Assembly: GCA_016291475.1 (NCBI GenBank)
Contig: JAEEXJ010000110.1
Coordinates: 1-9,147 of the forward strand
Direction of reading: 5' to 3'
Length of the DNA: 9,147 nt
Origin: Lachnospiraceae bacterium
GTDB lineage: Bacteria; Bacillota_A; Clostridia; Lachnospirales; Lachnospiraceae
Shown here: positions 1-6,429 of the stretch, in pieces
Layout of the letters: the number at the start of each line of letters is the position of its first letter
Numbering within the stretch: position 1 is the first letter of the stretch
Position numbers and translations under genes: made by a program
Notes under the pieces: model-generated
Database searches by the model: none
Told to the model about the DNA's origin: nothing
Seen by the model: the letters and a program-made list of their open reading frames with translations, nothing else

Positions 1-138
1 GGCATTTGAGGAGTTAAAGCGGTTTCGAAGATGCCCTGCGTGACACGCGGGTGGCGCGGATATATGATTTTCGAGACTTCGGTGGTCTGCGGCATGAGGT
101 AAAACACACATGGTCCCATGGCCGCCTGATCCCGAAAA

Positions 139-178
139 GCGAGAAAATTATATACCGCGACAGGACCCAGTGTCTCGC
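139..178. repeat. Intergenic repeat copy 1 (TACCGCGACAGGACCC)
   Basis: The 16-base core at 153-168 is identical to the core at 6395-6410. It sits inside a short dyad, GCGAGA (139-144) with TCTCGC (173-178). An alternative small hairpin, GACA (159-162) with TGTC (171-174), would expose GGACCCAG in its loop. The element begins about 12 bases after the rqcH stop codon. The exact 16-base match in a 9-kb window is unlikely by chance. Function is not known from the sequence. Confidence 0.7.
147..176 (-). promoter_or_regulatory. Candidate sigma-70-type promoter reading left
   Basis: On the minus strand a perfect TATAAT (147-152) lies 18 bases downstream of GAGACA (171-176), which matches four of six bases of TTGACA. 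It would start a transcript near position 140, leading leftwards out of the window and away from rqcH. The spacer is the shared GGGTCCTG repeat itself, so the repeat and the promoter overlap. A/T-rich hexamers occur by chance, so this is a candidate only. Confidence 0.35.
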
Positions 179-190
179 AGGGCAAATATC

Positions 191-1948
191 CTAGACCTCT
201 TTAAGTCCCGAAATGTCGGGGCTGATAGTCATGGAGTAGTTGGTGTAGTAGACTACGAAGCCGGGTTTTGCTCCGGAGGGCTTTTTGACTTCCTTTTTGA
301 GGACATAGTCGATGTCTACTTTGTTCTGCTCACGTCCGGCGGAGTAATAGGCTGCAAGTGCTGCTGCCTCTTCAAATGCTCTGTCGGGAAGCTCCTCACC
401 GGGTTCTTTGACCTTGAGGACCACGTGGGATCCGGGCATTTTCTTGGCATGGAACCACCAGTCGGCTCCTACCGCGAATTTGAACGTAAGCTCATCGTTC
501 TGGATATTGTTTCTTCCAACGTAGATATCGTATCCGTCCGTGGAGATGTAATGGTAAGGCTCACCTTTGAGCTTTACGGGTTTTCCTTTTACGGAACGTT
601 CTTTGATATAGCCTGCCTGGGAAAGCTCACGTCTGATCCAGGCCAGGTCCTCTTCGCTCACAGCGATATTAATGCTGGCAAGGACCGACTCAAGGTGCTC
701 AAGCTTGGACTTAACGCTCTCAGTCTGAACCGCAAGAGCCTCGGCAGTTCTCTTAAGCTTGGTATATCTGTCAAAATACTTCACCGCATTCTCCTGAGCC
801 GTAAGCGTGGGATCCAGGGGAATGGTTTCTTTTTCATTCGTATAGTAATTGTCTACCACAATCTGCTTGTCGCCGGGCTGAGCGGAGTATCCGAAAGCAT
901 TCAGAAGTTCTCCCCAGATGCGGTACTTATCGCGGCCCTCTGTCTTTTTCAGCTGCTGAAGCTGTTCATCCAGCGTGTGTGAATCCCTTTCGATCAGGTT
1001 CTTGACCACACGCTTTAAGTCCGAGGACTTCTGATTCATCCTGACGTAAAGCTGCTTTTCGGAATAGAACTTCTCCAGGATCTCTGATATTGAATCAGAC
1101 CTGACAACCTCATCGGCACCGCCTTCATACATGGTAAGGTCAAATGCGGCATACTCCTGTGGCTTTCCGCCGGTATATGCGATGCAGGGAGAAAACTCTC
1201 CCTTCTTGATCATCTCCGAAACGGATGAGAGCTCCTTCACAAGCTTTGCGATTTCCTCATCGGAAAGGGATGAAACGGAAGCGTCACCGTCAATTCCCGC
1301 CCTGTAAGCAATCTCGTGAGCCGCCAAGGGGGAAAGACCGGTAAAAGAAGTATAAATTGCCTTGAACACGGGACCGGGATATTTAAGGACAATGGCCCTG
1401 ATCTCATCTTCGCTGCAATTTAAAAGTTCTGTTTTATCCTGAGTATTGGGAATGAAATATTCTCTTCCGGGCAAAACCTCGCGGACGGAGCTTACGATGG
1501 CGGATACGTGCTTGATGGCATCAACCACCACTTCTTTGCCGCCCTGATCCTCGGTAAGGATTATGTTGGAATGCTTACCCATGATCTCGGTGACAAGACT
1601 TACACGCTTAACATCACCCATTTCATCAAGGTGCTCTGCGTCTATCCTCAGTGCTCTTTCGAGACCGGGCTGAGATACACCAACAATCCTGCCGCCCTGA
1701 AGTCTTTTGCGAAGGACCATGCAGAAATTGGGAGCGTTCAAAGGTGATTTTTTATTTTGCTCGGTGATATAGACAAGAGGAAGAGAAGGCTCAGCACTCA
1801 GAAGGAGCCTGTAGTTGCCTTCACTTGTATTTACCAGAATCTGGAGTTCATCGGGTTCGGGCTGCGCAACCTTGGAGATGCGGCCTCCCGTGAGTTTGTT
1901 ATTTAATTCGGCGCACAAAGCAGCCGTTGTTATTCCGTCAAAAGCCAT
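191..1948 (-). CDS. rqcH: NFACT-family ribosome quality control factor RqcH (FbpA/YloA-like)
   Basis: A 585-residue protein of the NFACT family (bacterial RqcH, older name fibronectin-binding protein A), of typical full length. In this family RqcH binds the peptidyl-tRNA-obstructed 50S subunit and brings in tRNA-Ala, adding C-terminal alanine tails that mark stalled nascent chains for proteolysis. The N-terminal NFACT-N domain opens with MAFDGITTAAL and carries E121-I122-M123 in EIMGKHSNIIL. E97-R98 stands where B. subtilis RqcH has Asp-Arg, as I recall it. A helix-hairpin-helix-like part (about 195-220, GLSPLAAHEIAYRAG) is followed by coiled coil (about 290-450) and an NFACT-R domain (about 460-570, with VGRNNIQND, WWFHAKKMPGSHVV and KKPSGAKPGFV). 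The ATG overlaps the flippase stop as TGATG and has no strong ribosome site, so translation is probably coupled to the flippase gene. Confidence 0.95.
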   Translation of the reverse strand: MAFDGITTAALCAELNNKLTGGRISKVAQPEPDELQILVNTSEGNYRLLLSAEPSLPLVYITEQNKKSPLNAPNFCMVLRKRLQGGRIVGVSQPGLERALRIDAEHLDEMGDVKRVSLVTEIMGKHSNIILTEDQGGKEVVVDAIKHVSAIVSSVREVLPGREYFIPNTQDKTELLNCSEDEIRAIVLKYPGPVFKAIYTSFTGLSPLAAHEIAYRAGIDGDASVSSLSDEEIAKLVKELSSVSEMIKKGEFSPCIAYTGGKPQEYAAFDLTMYEGGADEVVRSDSISEILEKFYSEKQLYVRMNQKSSDLKRVVKNLIERDSHTLDEQLQQLKKTEGRDKYRIWGELLNAFGYSAQPGDKQIVVDNYYTNEKETIPLDPTLTAQENAVKYFDRYTKLKRTAEALAVQTESVKSKLEHLESVLASINIAVSEEDLAWIRRELSQAGYIKERSVKGKPVKLKGEPYHYISTDGYDIYVGRNNIQNDELTFKFAVGADWWFHAKKMPGSHVVLKVKEPGEELPDRAFEEAAALAAYYSAGREQNKVDIDYVLKKEVKKPSGAKPGFVVYYTNYSMTISPDISGLKEV

Positions 1949-3615
1949 CAGATCAAATGAACCTTTTTAAGTATTTTAATAGTCTTCGTACCGCCGGGAA
2001 GAGACTTGAGAGTTCTTTCATCAAGGCACTTGAAAGCGATGAGAAGCAGGAAATAAACGGGCACCGCAATGATTATAGCAGGAATAAGTGCGATCCTTTC
2101 ATCCGTTGCCTTCATGAGGATCAGCCTGTAAATACCATATGAACACAGGCACATGATAAATGAACTTACCAAAGGAAGTACAAAGGAGTTAACCATCTCC
2201 TGCTTATATCCGATGGCACGTCTTACAGCAAGCTGGTTTAAGACCGCCATTATCGCCGCATAGAATGTGTAAGAAATCGCTACGGCAAAAACGTCAAGAG
2301 CGGTGAATTTCAGCAGCACCACCGTAAGGATGGTCTGAAGAATAAGTGCAATGACCGCATTTATTATGGGCGTATATAACTTTCCTATGGACTGAAGTAT
2401 GGATGAATTAAGTGTTGATAATGCAATGAGTACAACCGATACGGACAGTGCCATGAGGCAGTGACTTGCAAGTCCGATGTTGGGTCTGGTTCCCGGAAAA
2501 AGAAGGAGAATGATGGGAGCCGCAAATGTGAAGATACCCACCGCTGAAGGAATGGAGATGATCATGGTGGACTTTACTGCAAGTCCGATCTTACCCTTTG
2601 CAGAGTCAATGTCTCTGGCAGCGATGTATCTGGTTATCTGAGGTATTATGGCTGCAGCCATGGCAGAAGAAAAGGCTATGGGAATATTGGTGATAACCTG
2701 ATCCTTACCGGAAAAAATCCCCCAGTGAGAAGTTGCAACTTCCTGTTCAATTTCTCTCCATACGGGATAAAGTTTGGTGAAAATCTTGGTGTTTACGGGA
2801 CCAAATACGTTATAAACCGCAGTGCTGAGAATAAAAGGTGTGACCACACAAGTGATGGTTACGAAGATCTGCTTTACGCTGTCCACGTTTACGGTAGTAT
2901 CGCCCTCTACCCTTTTAACAATGGCTTTCCTGTTCACGAAATAAACCAGAGCCATGAAAATAAGTGCTGCGACAACACCCATTCCGGTTCCCAGAGCACT
3001 TCCCTGAGCACCTCTTACAGCTCTTAATATCTGTCCCTCTTTATCTGCGGGAACTTCCATGGTCTTCATGGTAAGCTTGATGAAAAGTGCGGCAGCTCCG
3101 ACGCTGACCAGAGCATTTACTATCTGCTCTATTATCTGGGATAGCGAAGTCTGGGACATGGACTTATGTGCCTGAAAATATCCTCTTAAAACTCCCAGGA
3201 TCGAATATATGAAAATAGTGGGAGCAAAGATCTTTAATACGGGTATAGCCGCGTCTTCAACAAATAAATGGGCTCCGAAAAAGAGTACCAGCGAAGCTAT
3301 CAATCCCACTGCCATGGCATATATGCACGAACCAATGAACAGTCTGTGGGCGTTTCTGTATTCTTTTAACGCTAGTTTTCCGGCGATAAGTTTGGAAACC
3401 GCAGAAGGTATGCTGTAAGTAGAAATCAGAAGTATTATGGTATAAAAAGCGTAAGCAGACTGATAATATCCCAGTCCCAGATCTCCGATGATCTCGGAAA
3501 GGGGACTCCTGTAGAGAAGTCCTATTATCCTGCTCACTATTCCCGCAATGGCAAGCACCGATGCCTGCTTTACGAGATTATCATTTTTTTCACTGTCTAA
3601 AACCGAATTTCTCAA
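1948..3615 (-). CDS. SpoVB/YtgP-like polysaccharide or lipid II flippase (MOP superfamily)
   Basis: A 555-residue, very hydrophobic membrane protein with about 14 predicted transmembrane segments, the usual size for the MVF/MurJ-SpoVB branch of the MOP exporters. The first segments (LVKQASVLAIAGIVSRIIGL, then the IGDLGLGYYQSAYAFYTI region) match the N-terminus typical of Firmicute SpoVB/YtgP proteins. Members move undecaprenyl-linked precursors such as lipid II or oligosaccharide units across the membrane. Sequence alone does not tell whether this copy serves peptidoglycan or another glycan. The start is TTG at 3615: no in-frame ATG lies nearby, and GGTGG lies 7 bases upstream. A promoter candidate precedes it. 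The stop overlaps the rqcH start by one base, so the two form an operon. Confidence 0.88.
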   Translation of the reverse strand: MRNSVLDSEKNDNLVKQASVLAIAGIVSRIIGLLYRSPLSEIIGDLGLGYYQSAYAFYTIILLISTYSIPSAVSKLIAGKLALKEYRNAHRLFIGSCIYAMAVGLIASLVLFFGAHLFVEDAAIPVLKIFAPTIFIYSILGVLRGYFQAHKSMSQTSLSQIIEQIVNALVSVGAAALFIKLTMKTMEVPADKEGQILRAVRGAQGSALGTGMGVVAALIFMALVYFVNRKAIVKRVEGDTTVNVDSVKQIFVTITCVVTPFILSTAVYNVFGPVNTKIFTKLYPVWREIEQEVATSHWGIFSGKDQVITNIPIAFSSAMAAAIIPQITRYIAARDIDSAKGKIGLAVKSTMIISIPSAVGIFTFAAPIILLLFPGTRPNIGLASHCLMALSVSVVLIALSTLNSSILQSIGKLYTPIINAVIALILQTILTVVLLKFTALDVFAVAISYTFYAAIMAVLNQLAVRRAIGYKQEMVNSFVLPLVSSFIMCLCSYGIYRLILMKATDERIALIPAIIIAVPVYFLLLIAFKCLDERTLKSLPGGTKTIKILKKVHLI

Positions 3616-3656
3616 TGTAAAACCACCATTGCATATTATTATAAACCCAACATCTT

Positions 3657-3686
3657 ATTATACTTTGCATGGATTTATTCTGCAAA
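3657..3686 (-). promoter_or_regulatory. Candidate promoter for the flippase-rqcH pair
   Basis: In the 88-base gap after the FAD gene, a perfect TATAAT (minus strand, 3657-3662) is preceded at an 18-base distance by TTTGCA (3681-3686, four of six matches to TTGACA). It predicts a start near 3650 and a leader of about 35 bases before the TTG codon. A second TATAAT at 3638-3643 lacks a good -35 box. The gap is more A/T-rich than its surroundings, which fits a promoter. Confidence 0.5.
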
Positions 3687-3703
3687 TGGCACAGGCTAAA
3701 GCA

Positions 3704-4930
3704 TCACCCTGCCGCGCTTCTTCCTGCGATATACCCGGAAGCCCAGGCAAAATAGAGATTATATCCGCCGCACATTCCGTCTATATCAAGGACTTCGCCC
3801 GCAAGATACAGTCCCTTATGCTTATCGCATTCCATTGTAGAGGCATTGATCTCAGACAAACAGACTCCGCCGCAGGTGACCTGACTTGATGCCATGTCAC
3901 CGGTTCCCGTGACTTCCGCTTTCATCTGCCTCGATGCGTTAAAGAGCTTATCGGCTGCCTTCGATACATCCACGTTTTTCTTATCAGGGTCTACCCCTGC
4001 ATTTCTCAAAAGCGCATCCGCAAAAGAATCCGGGAAGAGTCCTATCATCGCATCATATGCGCTTTGGCCTGTCCGGGACAGTCTTGTTTCAAATTCATCA
4101 CGGATTTCCTCGTCGGACAGTTCCGGTAAGAATTTAATCCGCACACTTACTTTCCTGCCATCATCAAGCGCTCTCGATGCAAATCTGCTTACATTGAAAA
4201 CTGGTATTCCCGAAAATCCGGTCTTTGTTATCTGAATCTGCCCCGTATCGGAACTTGCTTCTTTACCGTCTGTAAGAAGGGATACCGTTCCCCTGATACG
4301 TACGCCTGCTGCCTTCTTGTAAGGATGATCCTTAACCGTAAGGCTTGTAAGCGCAGGCACCGGTTTATTCATCTTAAGTCCGAAAGACTTTGCAAATTTA
4401 TATCCGTCTCCGGTTGAACCGGTTACAGGCGCCGCTTCTCCGCCGCAGGTTACGATAACCGCATCGGCATAATAATCCTTATCGGAAGTCTTAACTATAT
4501 ACTTATCACCGTCTTTGCCGATCGAAGTAACGCAGCACTCGGTTACTACATTCACGCCTTTAAGAGATCTGGTGAGAACCTCGGTAACGGACTTAGCCTG
4601 CTCCGAATAAGGATATACATAACCGTCTCTGATAAGGGGAGTGATGCCCATCTTCTTAAAATCATCCAGGCATTTCTCGACGGGATATGCTTTTAACACA
4701 GAGGTGATAAATCCGTCTTCATCGCTTAAGTGGTAATCCGCAGGTCTTATCACATCATGGCAGTAATTGCATTTGCCGTTTCCGGTGGAAAGAATCTTCT
4801 TTGCAACGGTTTTATTTTTCTCGATGAGAGTCACATCACCCCCATTTGAACATGCGGCCATGGCGGCCATACATCCCGCCGCGCCGCCTCCGACTACTAT
4901 TATTTTTTTACGTGAATTTTTATCACTCAT
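3704..4930 (-). CDS. HI0933/YhiN-like NAD(P)/FAD-dependent oxidoreductase
   Basis: A 408-residue flavoprotein of the HI0933 (YhiN/YtfP, BaiN-like) family, which normally runs about 400 residues. Its physiological substrate is not settled for most members. Counting from the chosen start, the N-terminus has the dinucleotide-binding VVGGGAAG (G14, G16, G19) and an acidic residue closing the second strand (E37). The family signature follows as KKILSTGNGKCN (44-55). Later come TGSTGDGY and the C-terminal FAD-contact region GLYLAGEVLDIDGMCGGYN. The start is ATG at 4930 because it overlaps the upstream stop in a classic ATGA. An in-frame ATG at 4966 would add 12 residues lying inside the previous gene. 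It is probably co-translated with the Nudix-hydrolase gene. No frameshift or missing motif is seen. Confidence 0.92.
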   Translation of the reverse strand: MSDKNSRKKIIVVGGGAAGCMAAMAACSNGGDVTLIEKNKTVAKKILSTGNGKCNYCHDVIRPADYHLSDEDGFITSVLKAYPVEKCLDDFKKMGITPLIRDGYVYPYSEQAKSVTEVLTRSLKGVNVVTECCVTSIGKDGDKYIVKTSDKDYYADAVIVTCGGEAAPVTGSTGDGYKFAKSFGLKMNKPVPALTSLTVKDHPYKKAAGVRIRGTVSLLTDGKEASSDTGQIQITKTGFSGIPVFNVSRFASRALDDGRKVSVRIKFLPELSDEEIRDEFETRLSRTGQSAYDAMIGLFPDSFADALLRNAGVDPDKKNVDVSKAADKLFNASRQMKAEVTGTGDMASSQVTCGGVCLSEINASTMECDKHKGLYLAGEVLDIDGMCGGYNLYFAWASGYIAGRSAAG

Positions 4931-6342
4931 CTGTTTAATAACTCTTCGGTAACTTCCTTGATCCATGCGGTAACACCCCCGGGAAGTCTTTCTTCCATGG
5001 GCGTTCCGTCGTCAAACATAAGATTTGCCTGTATTGCGTTCATGAGGCAGTGCTGTCCCATCTCAATTCCGCCTTCGATGGAAGCAATGCCCTTGTCTCC
5101 GTTTCTTGTCCACTCGGGAGTGAAAATAAAACAATGCTTCATCTTAGACAGGCGGTCAAGCCAGGGCTCCACCTCTTCCGTAAAACTATGGAATTCATCT
5201 CTCTTGGCGATTGCAAAAAAGAGATATTTATCCTTCTCATCCAGTTTATCGAGAAGTGATTCTTCCGCGATTGCCGTGCTTCCTACAGGGAAGAGAACAT
5301 CGTAATCATCGGTGTACGCATCCATAAGTCTGAAAACAAATGATGCCCCCGAAGAATTACCCAGAATAAACTTAGGACCCGCGCTCTCTCCGAACTCAGC
5401 GATAACTTTGGTGGTAAGGTTGTGAACCGGCTCGAGGTAATCTACACCAAAGTAACCCTTTACTCTTCCTTCTTCGTTTCTGTACTCATTTGCCACGGGA
5501 ACGATGATATATGCGCCTCCCATTTCTGCCTGATACTTATCGGTTCCGTAAAGCTCAGCTCCGGTATAGTTAATGCACAGATCGTCCACAAAAGAATTCG
5601 AAGTTCCGTGGAAAAATATAAGTACCGGATACTTTCCGTCTTTGCTGAATCCGTGTTCCGTGGGATCATAAGTGTAATATTTCAGTTTTACACCGGAAGC
5701 ATCTTCGAATTCATGCTTAGCGAATTTGTCCAGGATCTTACCCGTGGGATATGTGGGGTAAGGAGTTACGAAATCCCCTTCGGGTATATCACCTGCCCAG
5801 GGTGCTGCGGGTCTTTTGGAGAGGATCTCATCAAATCTTACTCTGTCCATGTACTTCTTGTTCCTTTCATTATGTGACTTGATTGCTGTATCGGAATCCA
5901 GATATTCTATTAATCCCGCGCGGTCCACCCATTTGTAATCCGTGGTCTCGCCTTCCTGGAGAACTATGCTGTCTTTGTCCGCATCAGTCTCGCATACATA
6001 GGAATAGAACATGCTGTGACTCTTATCACTGAACGAGACGTTTATAAGTTCGTAGTCATATCCCTTCAATCCCGTCTCTTCAAAAAGCTCTCTCTGAGCT
6101 GCTTCAAAAGGTTCCTCACCCGTTATGGCAGAACCGCCCGCACTCGCTTCCCAGTATCCGGGGTAAACGTCCTTATTCTCATCACGCTTCATGATAAGGT
6201 AAGTTCCGTCTTTATGTCTGACGAGTATATCAACCACCAGGTGATATTTGCCCATGGGAATATCCTGAAAGCTTCTGAACTTCCTCTCCCAGGTGTCGCC
6301 TGTTCTGTTTCCTTCTCTGTCGTAAAGATCCCAAATTTCCAT
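4927..6342 (-). CDS. Nudix hydrolase fused to an alpha/beta hydrolase (two-domain protein)
   Basis: A 471-residue protein with two enzymatic halves. Residues 1-170 are a Nudix domain. It opens with MEIWDLYDREGNRTG, as in IPP-isomerase-like and YfcD-like Nudix proteins. A complete Nudix box lies at 70-92: G70, E76, then R84-E85-L86, E88-E89 and G91-L92. Such domains cleave nucleoside-diphosphate-linked compounds using Mg2+. Residues about 205-471 form an alpha/beta hydrolase: oxyanion-type H245-G246 after strand VLIFF, nucleophile S330 in GNSSG, and likely acid D382 (AKRDEF) and base H431 (MGQHC). It resembles an esterase or PHB-depolymerase-like fold, with no signal peptide, so it is probably cytoplasmic. 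AGGAG lies 7 bases before the ATG. The joint substrate is unknown. The reading frame is continuous across the join. Confidence 0.88.
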   Translation of the reverse strand: MEIWDLYDREGNRTGDTWERKFRSFQDIPMGKYHLVVDILVRHKDGTYLIMKRDENKDVYPGYWEASAGGSAITGEEPFEAAQRELFEETGLKGYDYELINVSFSDKSHSMFYSYVCETDADKDSIVLQEGETTDYKWVDRAGLIEYLDSDTAIKSHNERNKKYMDRVRFDEILSKRPAAPWAGDIPEGDFVTPYPTYPTGKILDKFAKHEFEDASGVKLKYYTYDPTEHGFSKDGKYPVLIFFHGTSNSFVDDLCINYTGAELYGTDKYQAEMGGAYIIVPVANEYRNEEGRVKGYFGVDYLEPVHNLTTKVIAEFGESAGPKFILGNSSGASFVFRLMDAYTDDYDVLFPVGSTAIAEESLLDKLDEKDKYLFFAIAKRDEFHSFTEEVEPWLDRLSKMKHCFIFTPEWTRNGDKGIASIEGGIEMGQHCLMNAIQANLMFDDGTPMEERLPGGVTAWIKEVTEELLNR

Positions 6343-6381
6343 ACTGTTTCTCCTATTTTCCGGTGGGGATGTTTCACAACT

Positions 6382-6429
6382 ACGTTACAGCATGTACCGC
6401 GACAGGACCCCGGTTTCATGCTGTAACGT
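6382..6429. repeat. Perfect 13-bp inverted repeat carrying the shared motif (copy 2)
   Basis: ACGTTACAGCATG (6382-6394) and CATGCTGTAACGT (6417-6429) are exact inverted copies around a 22-base centre. The centre holds TACCGCGACAGGACCC (6395-6410), identical to copy 1. An inner ACCG/CGGT (6396-6399 with 6411-6414) extends the stem and leaves an 11-base loop, CGACAGGACCC. The right arm shares a base with the PEBP stop codon. No T-run follows on the minus strand, so it is not a standard intrinsic terminator. It may be a REP-like or MITE-like element, or a 3'-UTR stability hairpin. Confidence 0.85.

Larger units (their letters stand above)
1..190. other. Hairpin-rich intergenic stretch with a possible edge ORF
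   Basis: No recognisable gene lies left of rqcH. Several small dyads are visible: GGCAT/ATGCC (1-5 with 31-35), CCTGCG/CGCGGG (35-40 with 46-51, one G-T pair), AGAC/GTCT (74-77 with 85-88), CATGG/CCATG (109-113 with 116-120) and GCGAGA/TCTCGC (139-144 with 173-178). On the minus strand a reading frame is open from ATG at 119-117 (or ATG at 95-93) to the left edge, about 31-39 codons. It has no ribosome site at good spacing and I do not recognise its protein. It could be the start of a real gene downstream of rqcH, but the density of dyads fits a repeat or structured RNA at least as well. Confidence 0.35.

Noticed and set aside
110..982. A 290-codon open frame on the plus strand opposite rqcH
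   Set aside because: It lies wholly antisense to the clearly conserved RqcH C-terminal part, has no recognisable domain, and is explained by codon bias of the real gene. The other plus-strand frames are rejected for the same reason.
3638..3643. Second TATAAT before the flippase
   Set aside because: There is no acceptable -35 hexamer at 16-18 bases, and it would start transcription almost at the ribosome site. The box at 3657-3662 is better.
4931..4966. Longer FAD protein from ATG at 4966
   Set aside because: The 12 extra residues lie inside the upstream gene. The ATGA overlap at 4930 and the usual short lead before VVGGGAAG favour the shorter form.
6391..6404. TACCGCG resembling the T-box riboswitch core (GGGTGGTACCGCG)
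   Set aside because: The GGGTGG half is missing, no terminator or specifier-loop leader is present, and no plus-strand aminoacyl-tRNA synthetase or amino acid gene follows. The same string occurs after rqcH.
6382..6429. Intrinsic terminator for the PEBP gene
   Set aside because: The stem is strong, but the minus-strand sequence after it is AGTTGTG with no T-run. Rho-independent termination is not supported, although a role at the 3' end is possible.
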